From: Micromonospora luteifusca | GTDB taxonomy: Bacteria; Actinomycetota; Actinomycetes; Mycobacteriales; Micromonosporaceae | Direction of reading: 5' to 3' | DNA: 64,000 nt | Assembly: GCF_016907275.1 (NCBI RefSeq) | Contig: NZ_JAFBBP010000001.1 | Coordinates: forward strand, 4,578,001-4,642,000 | Shown: one piece after another, positions 9,701 to 16,959 of the stretch | Position numbering within the stretch: the first letter of the stretch is position 1 | How the letters are laid out: each line of letters begins with the position of its first letter | The notes under the pieces: generated by a model | Database searches by the model: none | What the model was told of the DNA's origin: nothing | What the model saw: the letters and a program-made list of their open reading frames with translations, nothing else | Program-made: the position numbers and the translations under genes

Positions 9701-10477
9701 CTCGGCGTCGACCCCACCGGCGGCACCGACCCGACCTCCGCCGCCGTCGTCTGGAGCGACGGCACGAGCGCCCAGCGGTGGAGCCCGCTGACGGTACGCG
9801 TCGCCGCCCAATCCGCCGCGGTGACCGTCTTCCTGGAGGCCGCGGCCGACGGGGGTGAACCCCGAAGGGGTGGCGGACGGGTGTGGTTCGACGACGTGGA
9901 CCTGCTGGCCGCGCAGCCGTACTGCCCGACGGAGCCGCCGCCGCCAAGGCCGCGCGACTGCCTCGACTTCGCCGGCCGTCAGCCCGGCACGCAGTACCCG
10001 GCGGAGTGGACGGAGGCCGAGTTCCTCATCCGATCCCTGGACGGCGCCGGCCGGGTGGTCGTCGCGGTCGGGCCGCCCACCGGCGGCGCGGCCCTCCAAC
10101 TCGGTGCCGGCGTCCACGTCGCACTGCCCCAGCCGGCGGACCGGGTCGTTGTCACCCTGGCCAACCAGGGCGGCAAACCGGTCGAGTTGACCGCGTTCGA
10201 CGACGACGGTACGCAGCTCGATCGCGTCGAGGTGCCGGCGAACTCGCCACCGGGCCCGGCGACGGTGACGCTCGCCGGTCCCGGCATCGTCGCCGTCCGG
10301 ATCGTCGGCCGATCGGCGGAGGGGCTGCTGATCCGGCTCTGCGCCGAGTACGCCGACGACACCGGGCCCGACGACGAGCACGGCGACCCCACGTCGCACC
10401 CGGTTCCGATTGACCCCGGTGTCAGCGGCCCGACGCCCCGGTCCGACCCGCCGATTCGTGGTGGCTGCTGTGGCTGA
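6716..10477 (+). CDS. Large multidomain protein: TULIP-like regions, membrane hairpin, two PKD domains
   Basis: A 1253-residue protein without a signal peptide. Residues 1-500 form beta-rich segments that begin with amphipathic helices (GFEVVVEATPPVLRKAL, later RDFAILLDGTIVQQNI) and contain DG-x-[LIV]-x-G strands. This is reminiscent of TULIP lipid-binding folds, but it is my inference. A strongly hydrophobic hairpin lies at about 520-560 (VLFWVIAIILAIISF, ILIAIIIIVVAAVITAVV). Two PKD-like domains (TWNFGDA, VWDFGDC) follow at about 700-895. Next come a jelly-roll carbohydrate-binding-like domain (about 900-1065, VWFDDVDL) and a C-terminal beta domain. The protein ends RGGCCG. SD GAAGGGGGA precedes ATG 6716. 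Its end overlaps the next gene. Confidence 0.75.
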   Translation: MADTHGFEVVVEATPPVLRKALQGAWKSAECGDTSTDEGRIPQFLPVPAGLAIGGFTTAGGQVEIPRDQLDATPRPDIDGCELTFGLVIQVTVADPPVPSAQLLDLTATAHAAVPIGVLPDSKNVGLRFDGLPRSAVTATLTSGDPLAPKLVGILGEYIHFAYENGGPGGVLHPGIPTIPHEQDDTGLVLGLGVGSYTLDTHLEIYDDQADPAHRIDVSQPDPGNVLISMPIYLRMFHIVGSGAAPALTDPMAVETRLAITVPLETPPGAYTLRFDTATVVAGPINPAPGIEGAHFTTNNATLFGFLDNALQAQLNQQGAALVHGFGSQSVVVPTVAQIETAIGDLLFDDLSARGFLALWTPEVGGEVFEADNVATRVFADLLVIAINAGDGADIGAMTSVVPAGRDFAILLDGTIVQQNIDSARVTNGWADSDLPRRVDQGDDKADVRELDVVLRDGSIRMTGELTVIDAILGSIDVDASFRADVGLHWTPNGDLNPDGVQRMDNHLIGEPDVDPEESVLFWVIAIILAIISFGAGSILIAIIIIVVAAVITAVVNNIGGSRLVDPITGAVSGITGWPPELARIGRVRAVFFDPIVINADGLVLAGDLEVLSSCESTEVLAARSSGPYTGTAQSALLLAAGHTSAAAGYTWLTGDGAAPAATADVNHVYAASGTYLAAHSLTINQPGGATSRHFALVYVANVPPTVDAGPDLTVDEGEVVTLVGRFSDVEYVDTHETTWNFGDAQPTEPGTVVETNTPPRAEGTSTVQHAWCDNGVYEVTLRVRDQNGGMATDTRTVTVRNVPPVVDAGPDLFTYPCTVLTLTARFTDPGWCDTHTAVWDFGDCTPPLPAVVTETHEPPAGRGTAVLSHRYPDCGTFLTRCTVIDDDGGTGVDEVVVRAIDVVNRHFEDGFAQRTTGQVANGWEPYVLAGSAAGGTGQHTASNFVVHGGRRSQGLVPGPRQRVGVRQQIGANPGWAYQLTAWYDLDQAEPATARLGVDPTGGTDPTSAAVVWSDGTSAQRWSPLTVRVAAQSAAVTVFLEAAADGGEPRRGGGRVWFDDVDLLAAQPYCPTEPPPPRPRDCLDFAGRQPGTQYPAEWTEAEFLIRSLDGAGRVVVAVGPPTGGAALQLGAGVHVALPQPADRVVVTLANQGGKPVELTAFDDDGTQLDRVEVPANSPPGPATVTLAGPGIVAVRIVGRSAEGLLIRLCAEYADDTGPDDEHGDPTSHPVPIDPGVSGPTPRSDPPIRGGCCG

Positions 10478-10706
10478 ACCCGACTCGCTCGACGCCGTCC
10501 GTGCCGTGCTGGCCGCGCACCGGGCTGACCTCACCCGGCGGTTCGCCGCCGTCGGCACCGGCATCGGCCGGCCCGACCCGTCCGGCCCGTACGTCATCAC
10601 CGTCTACGTCACCGACCCCGTGTTGGTGGCCCGCACCAGCGAGCGCGTCGACGGTGTCGCGCTGCGCTTCGTGCTCACCGGGCCGTTCGAGGCCCGCCGA
10701 ACCTGA
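10458..10706 (+). CDS. Small protein resembling the protease pre-domain
   Basis: About 82 residues if GTG 10458 is used; GTG 10461 and 10470 are equally possible, and the frame stays open to 10410. It overlaps the end of the PKD-protein gene by roughly 20 bases and ends 33 bases before the protease gene. The pattern VGTGIGRPDPSG-PYVITVYVTDP-...-LTGPFEA parallels the first 90 residues of the downstream protease (VSGLAYGRREVSG, ALVVYVVRKVP, ETGPFFA). It therefore looks like a free-standing copy of that N-terminal domain. It may act as an inhibitor, chaperone or adaptor of the protease; this is inference from position and pattern only. Confidence 0.6.
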   Translation: MVAAVAEPDSLDAVRAVLAAHRADLTRRFAAVGTGIGRPDPSGPYVITVYVTDPVLVARTSERVDGVALRFVLTGPFEARRT

Positions 10707-10739
10707 TCCATCACCCCGTTGCACCGGCAGGAGACGGCC

Positions 10740-12326
10740 ATGTCCAATCCGAACGACGACAGCTACGTCAAGGCCCGGGCGTTGGCTCGGGCGGCCCGTC
10801 AGGGACCACTGGCCGGGTTGCTCGGCGACCCGAACGTCAGCGGGCTCGCCTACGGGCGACGGGAGGTCAGCGGCCGCCGCACGGACGAGCCGGCCCTGGT
10901 CGTGTACGTGGTGCGCAAGGTGCCGAGGCAGTTCCTACCCACCACCCGGCTGCTGCCGCGGCGGGTCTACTTCGGGTCCGACTTCGTCGAGGTCGACGTG
11001 GTGGAGACCGGCCCGTTCTTCGCCCAGGAGTTCACCGCCCGGGAACGCCCGGCGCCCAACGGGGTGAGCGTCGCGCACATCGACGTCACGGCCGGCACGC
11101 TCGGCGCGCTGGTCACCGACAACACCGACGGTTCGCTCTGCATCCTGAGCAACAACCACGTGCTGGCGAATGCCAACGCCGGGGCGATCGGCGACGCGAT
11201 CGTGCAGCCCGGCTCGTACGACGGTGGCACCGCACCGGCCGACACCATCGCCACACTCAAGCGATTCGTGATGATCAACCCGGCCGGCAACCGGGTGGAC
11301 TGCGCGATCGGCCAGGTCTCCCAGCCCAACGACGTGATCGACCAGGTCAAGAACGACATCTTCCCGGTGGCCAACAGCGACCATCCGGCGATCGGTCTGC
11401 TCTTCGCCGGCTCGTGCAACCGGACCCTGATCAACCCCATCGACGAGGTGCTGCGTCAACTCGACGTGACCTTCCTGGGCGGGGCTGGTGCCATCGCCGG
11501 CGTCGACATCGGCAGCAACGTGGAGAAGGTCGGCCGGACCACGGAGTACACCACCTCCACGGTGACCGAGCTGGATGTCAGCGCGAGCATCGACTACGGC
11601 CCCGGCGTCGGCGTGGCCACCTTCGAGGGCCAGATCGCCACGGCCCACCTGTCCGAGGGCGGCGACTCCGGGTCGGTGGTCTACCTGGGCGGCGAGGGCG
11701 GCAACGAGAGTGCCTGCGGCTGCGCCTCCAGCAGCACCGCCCGCCGGGTCCTGGACCGGGACGTCGACCTCGACGTGGCGGTTGAGAAGGAGTTCCGGCA
11801 GCGCTACCTGCAGCAGACCAGGGTCGGCCGGTTCGCTGTCGACACCTACTTCGCCAACGAGGACCGGTTGGTGGCCCGAGCCCGGGCGACGAAGCTCTCC
11901 GACGCCGACCGGCGGCACCTGCAGAAGCTCTACGACACCTACGCCGAGACGGCCCGTGCGGCACTGCTCCAGCCGCAGCGCTCCGAGGCGACGCTCACCA
12001 CCGAGCACCTCGACGAGGCCCGCAGGACGCTGCGCCGCTTCGCGGACCGGTTGACCGCCGAGGAACTCTCCGCCGCCGAGGAGGTGCTGGCGCTGGCGAA
12101 CGACGCTGTCGGTCGTACTCCGGTGGAGATCCTGCGGATGCTCGACGACGAGCAACTGCTGCACAAGGCGCAGGAGTTGGTCGAGAGGGTGCCCACTCTG
12201 TGCGCTCCGGGCAGTGGGCGGCGCGGCGACGGTGGCTGTGGCTGCGGTGGCGGTGGGAGCGGCGGAGACGCCGGCCAGCCAGCGGCCGAGAAGCCCACCA
12301 AGCCGAAGCCGAAGCGGAAGCGGTGA
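10740..12326 (+). CDS. Chymotrypsin-fold (Nal1-like) serine protease
   Basis: A 528-residue protein with a pre-domain (1-95), a trypsin-like core (about 100-320) and a helical C-terminal region (about 345-490). It ends in a Gly/Cys-rich stretch (GGCGCGGGGSGG) and a Lys/Pro-rich tail. The likely catalytic triad is H140 in SNNHVLAN, D187 in RVDCAIG and S310 in GGDSGS. There is no signal peptide, so it is probably cytoplasmic or exported without Sec. SD CAGGAGACGG precedes ATG 10740. The stop overlaps the GTG of the prenyl synthase gene by four bases, so the two are translationally coupled, which is unexpected for these functions. The substrate is unknown; the upstream large protein is an obvious candidate. 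Confidence 0.82.
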   Translation: MSNPNDDSYVKARALARAARQGPLAGLLGDPNVSGLAYGRREVSGRRTDEPALVVYVVRKVPRQFLPTTRLLPRRVYFGSDFVEVDVVETGPFFAQEFTARERPAPNGVSVAHIDVTAGTLGALVTDNTDGSLCILSNNHVLANANAGAIGDAIVQPGSYDGGTAPADTIATLKRFVMINPAGNRVDCAIGQVSQPNDVIDQVKNDIFPVANSDHPAIGLLFAGSCNRTLINPIDEVLRQLDVTFLGGAGAIAGVDIGSNVEKVGRTTEYTTSTVTELDVSASIDYGPGVGVATFEGQIATAHLSEGGDSGSVVYLGGEGGNESACGCASSSTARRVLDRDVDLDVAVEKEFRQRYLQQTRVGRFAVDTYFANEDRLVARARATKLSDADRRHLQKLYDTYAETARAALLQPQRSEATLTTEHLDEARRTLRRFADRLTAEELSAAEEVLALANDAVGRTPVEILRMLDDEQLLHKAQELVERVPTLCAPGSGRRGDGGCGCGGGGSGGDAGQPAAEKPTKPKPKRKR

Positions 12327-13312
12327 CGGTGGGCAACGTCACCGACCCGGACTGGCTGGCCAGCGCCCGTACCCGGGAGGCGCTGGCCGGCCTGGACCGG
12401 CGGATGCGGGAGGCCGTCGCCGCGTCGGACCCGGCGCTGTGGGCGATGGCGACGGCCCTGCAACGCCGGGGCGGCAAGCGGATCCGTCCCGCGCTGCTGC
12501 TGGTCGCGGCCGAATTCGGCACCGTCCGTCCAGCACACCTGCTCGACGCCGCCGCGGCGTTGGAGTTGCTGCACCTCGCCTCGCTCTACCACGACGACGT
12601 GATGGACCGGGCCGTCACCCGGCGGCACGGGCCCAGCGTCAACGCCGAATGGGGCGAGCCGGCGGCCGTGGTCGCCGGGACCTTCCTGGTCGCCCGGGCG
12701 ATCGCCCTGCTCGCCGCCTTCGACGACCGGTACGGCCGGGAGGCGGCCGCCGCGCTTGTCACGCTCTGCACGGGCCAGCTCCGCGAGACGGAGAACGCGT
12801 TCCACACCGGCCTGACCGAGGCCGAGCACCTGGAGATCATCGCTGGCAAGACGGCGACCCTGTTCGAGTTGCCCTGCCGGTTGGGCGCGCTGCTCGCCGG
12901 TGCGCCGCCGGAGACCGTCGAGGCGCTGGCCGGGTACGGCCACGACCTCGGGGTCGCCTTCCAGCTCACCGACGACGCGCTCGACGTGCGCGGCAGCTAC
13001 GCGGCTCTCGGCAAGCGGCCGCTGACGGACGTCCGGGAAGGGGTCTACACCATGTCGGTACTGCGGTTGCTGGCCCGCGACACACCGGGGGCCGGGCGGG
13101 TGCGCGACCTGCTGGAGGTACGCGAGCCCACCCCGGCGGAGCTGGCCGAGGTGGCTGAGCTGGTGGTCGCCTCGGGTGCGGTGGACGAGGTCCTCGCCGA
13201 GGCCCGGCGCAGGGCCGCACAGGCCGCCCGGCGGCTGGACCCGCTGCCGCCCGGCCCGGCCCGGGACTCGCTGGTCCAGCTCGCCGACTACGCCGTCACC
13301 CGGGCGGGTTGA
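12323..13312 (+). CDS. Trans-polyprenyl diphosphate synthase
   Basis: A 329-residue isoprenyl diphosphate synthase that condenses isopentenyl diphosphate with an allylic primer. Both aspartate-rich motifs are intact: D91-D-V-M-D95 and D217-D-A-L-D221. The substrate motif GGKRIRPALL and the K-T segment KTATLFELPCRLG are also present. The length fits a long-chain (C30-C50) synthase, but chain length cannot be read off safely. GTG 12323 overlaps the protease stop, and the stop is one base before the reductase start, so it is mid-operon. Together with the reductase it resembles the prenyl synthase/MenJ pair of mycobacteria, pointing to the menaquinone side chain. Confidence 0.93.
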   Translation: MTVGNVTDPDWLASARTREALAGLDRRMREAVAASDPALWAMATALQRRGGKRIRPALLLVAAEFGTVRPAHLLDAAAALELLHLASLYHDDVMDRAVTRRHGPSVNAEWGEPAAVVAGTFLVARAIALLAAFDDRYGREAAAALVTLCTGQLRETENAFHTGLTEAEHLEIIAGKTATLFELPCRLGALLAGAPPETVEALAGYGHDLGVAFQLTDDALDVRGSYAALGKRPLTDVREGVYTMSVLRLLARDTPGAGRVRDLLEVREPTPAELAEVAELVVASGAVDEVLAEARRRAAQAARRLDPLPPGPARDSLVQLADYAVTRAG

Positions 13313-13313
13313 G

Positions 13314-15407
13314 GTGGTCACGCCGGACGCGCCGACCCCGACGATGGTTCCGGACCGGCTCGACGGCTTCGACGCGGTGGTGGTGGGCGCCGGCCCGGGC
13401 GGCGCGGCCGCGGCGTACCGGCTGGCGGTGCTGGGCCGCCGGGTTCTGCTGATCGACCGGCGCGAGTTTCCCCGCGACAAGTGCTGCGGCGACGGCCTGA
13501 CCCGCAGCGCCGTGCGGCTGCTTGCCGAGATGGGAGTGCTCGACGAGCTGACGGGTGCCCAGCGGGTCGGCGGGGTGCGGATCCGGATGCGCGGGCGGGG
13601 CGGTCGCGACTTCCACTACGAGGACCCCGACGGCACCGGGTACGGCATGGTGGTGCCCCGGCTGGAGCTGGACGCGGTGCTGTGCCGGCGGGCGGTGCGT
13701 GCCGGCGCGGTGCTCTGGACCGGGGCACGCGCCACCCGACTGCTGGGCGGCGCCGCCGGGGTCCACGGCGTGCAGGTCGAGTACGAGGGCCGCCGGTTCG
13801 CGCTGCGTACCCCCGCTGTGGTCGCCGCCGACGGGGCCTCCTCACGGCTGGCTCACCAGGCCGGGTTACGTAGTCCGGACCGGGAGTGGACCGGGTTCGC
13901 CGCCCGGGGCTACTTCACCCAGGTGGCGGACCTCGACGAGCTGCTGGAGATCCACCTCCCGCTGGCGGACGTCACGGACCGGCGGGTGCTGCCCTCCTAC
14001 GGCTGGGTGTTCCCGATCGGCGACGGGACGGCCAACGTCGGCGTGGGCCTCTTCGACCCGACCCACCGGGAGAACGTGCGGTTGCTGTACGAGCGTTTCG
14101 TCGCCGAGCTGGCAACGACCGACCACCGATTCCGGGCGGCCCGTCCATCCGGACCGATGACCGGTGCGCCGCTGCGGCTGGACTTCGACCCGTCCCGGTG
14201 CGGTGTGCCGGGGCTGCTCCTGGTCGGCGACGCGGCGGGGCTGGTCAGCCCGTTCACCGGCGAGGGCATCAGCTTCGCCCTGGAGTCGGGCCTGCTCGCT
14301 GCGGACCGGATCGACACGGCGCTTCGTCGCGCCGGGGCAGGACCGGTGGATCCCGCTCCGTACGCCCGGCAGTTGGCCGCCCGGCAGTCCGGCTATTTCG
14401 AGACCGGCCGGTACTCGGTGCGCCGGTACATGCTCGCCTGGCGGGTGCTCGACGCCACCTTCGACGACGACCGCCCACTCTTCGCCCTCTGCCGCCGGCT
14501 GGCGCTCTTCCCGGACGGGGCGCGGGCCGGTGTCCTGCTGGACCCGCTGCCCCAGCCGGCTCCGGAACTCGCCCGCGACCTGCGGCGCGATCTCCTGGCG
14601 GTGGGCGAACTGCTGGCCGGCTGTGTCCGGGAGGACTGGCCGATGTTCGTCCGGCTCGCCGGAGTGGACGAGGACCTGTCGACCCTCTCGCTGCGCCCGG
14701 CGGTGCTGCTGTTGGTCGCCGCGGCGGTCGGGGGCCGGGAACACCCGCTGCGGCACGCCCTCGCCGCAGCGGTGGACCTGGGTCTGCTCGCCGGCCTGGC
14801 GGTGGACAGCGCCCGGGAGGAGGAGAGGTCGACCGGCCCCCGACCGACGCCGTGGGGCAACCGGTTCGCGGTGCTGGTCGCGGACTTCCTGTTGGCCCGC
14901 GCGTACGAGTTCGCCGCGCAGGGTGGTGGCCCGGTCGTCGCCGAGTTCGCCGAGGCGCTGACGGTGGCCTGTGAGGGCCGGGCTCTGGAATTGCGTGACG
15001 ACCCGTCGTCCGGCGGTGCCGGTGGTGCCGTCCTGGCCGGGCGGGCCGCCATCGCGTTCGAGCTGCCGTGTCGGCTCGGCGGCCGGCTCGGCGGCGCCCG
15101 GGTGCCGGTGGTGAACGCGTTGGCCGCGTACGGTCGCGAGGTTGGCGCTGCCTACGCCCTCGGCGAGCAGCTTCGGGAGCTGGCCGGGGCGTCCCGGTGG
15201 GGTGGGTCGGCACAGCCGGGTGTGGTCGCGCGGGATGACCCTCGGGTGGCGGGGCTGCTCGGCCTGGTCGCCGAGCACGCCCAACGGGCGCGGGAGGCGC
15301 TGCTGGTGGTGCCCGCCGGCCCGGCCCGTGAGCTGCTGGCTCGGCTCGCCACCCCCGGGCTGCCGGGTCCCGTGGACCCCGACAGCAGGGTGATGTCGGT
15401 CACGTAG
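13314..15407 (+). CDS. Geranylgeranyl-reductase-family flavoprotein fused to a degenerate prenyl-synthase domain
   Basis: 697 residues. The N-terminal 430 form an FAD-dependent geranylgeranyl reductase/MenJ-type enzyme: dinucleotide motif VGAGPGGAAAA near 25, the family motif DKCCGDGLT and the FAD motif LLVGDAAGLVSPFTGEG. These enzymes saturate double bonds of isoprenoid chains such as menaquinone. Residues about 455-680 align by eye with the synthase encoded just upstream (LRPAVLLLVAA; FELPCRLG near 583). However, the first Asp-rich motif reads D498-S-A-R-E and the second G617-E-Q-L-R, so prenyl transfer should be impossible. It is probably a pseudoenzyme subunit pairing with the upstream synthase. 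GTG 13314 follows that gene by one base. Confidence 0.88.
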   Translation: MVTPDAPTPTMVPDRLDGFDAVVVGAGPGGAAAAYRLAVLGRRVLLIDRREFPRDKCCGDGLTRSAVRLLAEMGVLDELTGAQRVGGVRIRMRGRGGRDFHYEDPDGTGYGMVVPRLELDAVLCRRAVRAGAVLWTGARATRLLGGAAGVHGVQVEYEGRRFALRTPAVVAADGASSRLAHQAGLRSPDREWTGFAARGYFTQVADLDELLEIHLPLADVTDRRVLPSYGWVFPIGDGTANVGVGLFDPTHRENVRLLYERFVAELATTDHRFRAARPSGPMTGAPLRLDFDPSRCGVPGLLLVGDAAGLVSPFTGEGISFALESGLLAADRIDTALRRAGAGPVDPAPYARQLAARQSGYFETGRYSVRRYMLAWRVLDATFDDDRPLFALCRRLALFPDGARAGVLLDPLPQPAPELARDLRRDLLAVGELLAGCVREDWPMFVRLAGVDEDLSTLSLRPAVLLLVAAAVGGREHPLRHALAAAVDLGLLAGLAVDSAREEERSTGPRPTPWGNRFAVLVADFLLARAYEFAAQGGGPVVAEFAEALTVACEGRALELRDDPSSGGAGGAVLAGRAAIAFELPCRLGGRLGGARVPVVNALAAYGREVGAAYALGEQLRELAGASRWGGSAQPGVVARDDPRVAGLLGLVAEHAQRAREALLVVPAGPARELLARLATPGLPGPVDPDSRVMSVT

Positions 15408-15626
15408 CGGCGTTCGGCGGGCATGCCTGGGGCTCCGGTGCGAGTGATCGGCGCTCCATCTGGCAGAATGGGTCGCTGGTATCCGGCGCGCGTCCGGCGC
15501 CCTCTAACCCGGGCACGTCGCTAGTCCACCGAGTAGTCTCCGGCCCAACCCCACGGGTCCGGTCGGCGCTCACCCATGCACACCGCCCGCACGGGCCGGT
15601 GAGATCGCAACAGGAGCGAAACAACT
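15408..15626 (+). promoter_or_regulatory. Upstream region of the rpsP operon
   Basis: These 219 bases carry no gene. A plausible -10 hexamer CAGAAT sits at 15464-15469. I see no convincing -35 at the right distance. The region should hold the main promoter of the ribosomal/RNA-processing operon. A purine-rich AGGAGCGAAA just before GTG 15627 is the ribosome-binding site. Confidence 0.4.
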
Positions 15627-16112
15627 GTGGCCGTAAAGATCCGGCTCCTGCGGATGGGCAAGATCCGCAACCCGCAGTACCGCATCGTCATCGCCGACTC
15701 GCGCACCAAGCGTGACGGTCGGGCGATCGAGTTCGTCGGGGTTTACCAGCCGAAGGAAGACCCTTCGATCATCGAGGTCAAGTCGGAGCGGGTCCAGTAC
15801 TGGCTGTCCGTCGGCGCTCAGCCGAGCGAGGCGGTTCAGCGGCTGCTGGAGCTGACCGGTGACTGGCAGAAGTACAAGGGCCTGCCGGCCCCGCCGCCGC
15901 TGCTGGTCGCCCCCGAGCGGGCCGACCGCAAGGCTGCGTACGAGGCTGAGGCGAAGGCCGCCGCCGGGCTTGCCCCGGAGACCCCGGCCAAGCCGGCCAA
16001 GAAGGCCGCCAAGGCTGCCGAGGCTCCGAAGACCGAGGCTCCGGCTGAGGCGCCGAAGACCGAGGCTCCGGCCGAGGCTCCCGCCGCTGCCGACGCCGGT
16101 GAGCAGGCCTGA
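15627..16112 (+). CDS. rpsP: 30S ribosomal protein S16
   Basis: The first 85 residues match S16 ([33 protein letters not shown]), which binds 16S rRNA in the body of the small subunit. The remaining 75 residues are an Ala/Pro/Lys/Glu-rich disordered tail containing two exact APKTEAPAE repeats; such tails are usual in actinomycete S16. GTG 15627 with SD AGGAG gives the conserved start. It heads the operon rpsP-khpA-rimM-trmD, with one base between its stop and the khpA start. Confidence 0.98.
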   Translation: MAVKIRLLRMGKIRNPQYRIVIADSRTKRDGRAIEFVGVYQPKEDPSIIEVKSERVQYWLSVGAQPSEAVQRLLELTGDWQKYKGLPAPPPLLVAPERADRKAAYEAEAKAAAGLAPETPAKPAKKAAKAAEAPKTEAPAEAPKTEAPAEAPAAADAGEQA

Positions 16113-16113
16113 C

Positions 16114-16347
16114 ATGCCTCTGCGTCCGGCGTTGGAGCACCTGGTCAAGGGCATCGTCGACCACCCGGACGACGTCCGGGTGCGGATGGTCGATTCCCGT
16201 CGGGGCAAGCGGCTCGAAGTCCGCGTGCACCCCGAGGACCTCGGCACGGTGATCGGGCGGTCCGGCCGGACCGCCAAGGCGCTGCGCCAGGTGATCGGCT
16301 CCATCGGCGGGCGCGGAGTACGCGTCGACATCGTCGACTCGTACTGA
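16114..16347 (+). CDS. khpA: KH-domain RNA-binding protein KhpA
   Basis: A 77-residue protein consisting of one type II KH domain with the RNA-contacting GXXG loop in VIGRSGRTAKALRQVI. KhpA proteins bind RNA, often as a partner of KhpB/Jag, and influence ribosome biogenesis and cell wall synthesis in Gram-positive bacteria. The N-terminus LRPALEHLVKGIVDHPDDV is typical of actinobacterial members. The position between rpsP and rimM is the family's standard location. Its TGA overlaps the ATG of rimM (TGATG). Confidence 0.96.
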   Translation: MPLRPALEHLVKGIVDHPDDVRVRMVDSRRGKRLEVRVHPEDLGTVIGRSGRTAKALRQVIGSIGGRGVRVDIVDSY

Positions 16348-16949
16348 TGCAGCTCGTCGTCGGCAGGATCGGCAAGCCACACGGTGTCCGCGGTGAGGTC
16401 ACCGTGGAAGTGCGGACCGACGAGCCCGAAGCACGGTTCGCCCCCGGCACAGTGCTGCGCACTGAGCCGGGGGCGACACCCCCGCCTGCATCCCCGCGCA
16501 GCACTGAGCCGGGGGCGACGCCCCCGACCACAGCCTCGGAAGACGAGCCCGGGGTTCCGTTCCGGGTTCCGGCGGAGCTGACCATCGAGGAATCCCGCTT
16601 CCACCAGGGCCGGGTGCTGATCGCGTTCGCTGGAATCCTGGACCGCAACACCGCCGAGGCGCTGCGCGGCACCCTGCTCGTAGTGGACAGCGCCGATGTG
16701 ACCCCGCCGGACGACCCGGAGGAGTTCCACGACCACCAGCTCGTCGGGCTGACCGTGGTGACGCCGGACGGCGAACGGCTGGGCGAGGTGGCCCGGATCG
16801 ACCACGCGCCGTCCTCAGACCTGCTGGTGCTACGGCGCCCCGAGGGGCGTACCGCGTTGATCCCGTTCGTCCGGGCGATCGTTCCGGAGGTCGACCTCGC
16901 CGGTGGACGGGTGATCGTCGACCCGCCGGCCGGACTGCTCGATCTTTAG
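16347..16949 (+). CDS. rimM: 16S rRNA processing protein RimM, with a repeat-derived insert
   Basis: RimM assists maturation of the 30S head around S19. The N-terminal RimM barrel starts at residue 2 ([20 protein letters not shown]). The C-terminal PRC-barrel starts near 123 ([20 protein letters not shown]) and ends [11 protein letters not shown]. Between strands of the first barrel there is an extra segment of about 35 residues (around 37-68) carrying TEPGATPP twice. It is encoded by an in-frame DNA repeat and is absent from typical RimM. The insert sits in a surface loop and keeps the frame, so function is probably retained. The start overlaps the khpA stop. Confidence 0.95.
   Translation: MQLVVGRIGKPHGVRGEVTVEVRTDEPEARFAPGTVLRTEPGATPPPASPRSTEPGATPPTTASEDEPGVPFRVPAELTIEESRFHQGRVLIAFAGILDRNTAEALRGTLLVVDSADVTPPDDPEEFHDHQLVGLTVVTPDGERLGEVARIDHAPSSDLLVLRRPEGRTALIPFVRAIVPEVDLAGGRVIVDPPAGLLDL
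16459..16526 (+). repeat. Two 26-bp palindromic repeats inside rimM
   Basis: GCACTGAGCCGGGGGCGAC followed by a C-rich end occurs at 16459-16484 and again at 16501-16526, differing at one base. Each copy contains a GGGGGCG-A-CGCCCCC type hairpin. The copies start 42 bases (14 codons) apart, so the reading frame is preserved. Confidence 0.85.
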
Positions 16950-16959
16950 GACCACCCCC

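Noticed and set aside
6518..10600. A 1360-codon open frame on the minus strand opposite the PKD protein
   Set aside because: It is the GC-rich shadow of the plus-strand gene. Its translation is Arg/Gly/Asp/His low-complexity without domains, while the plus strand has PKD and membrane segments and a ribosome-binding site.
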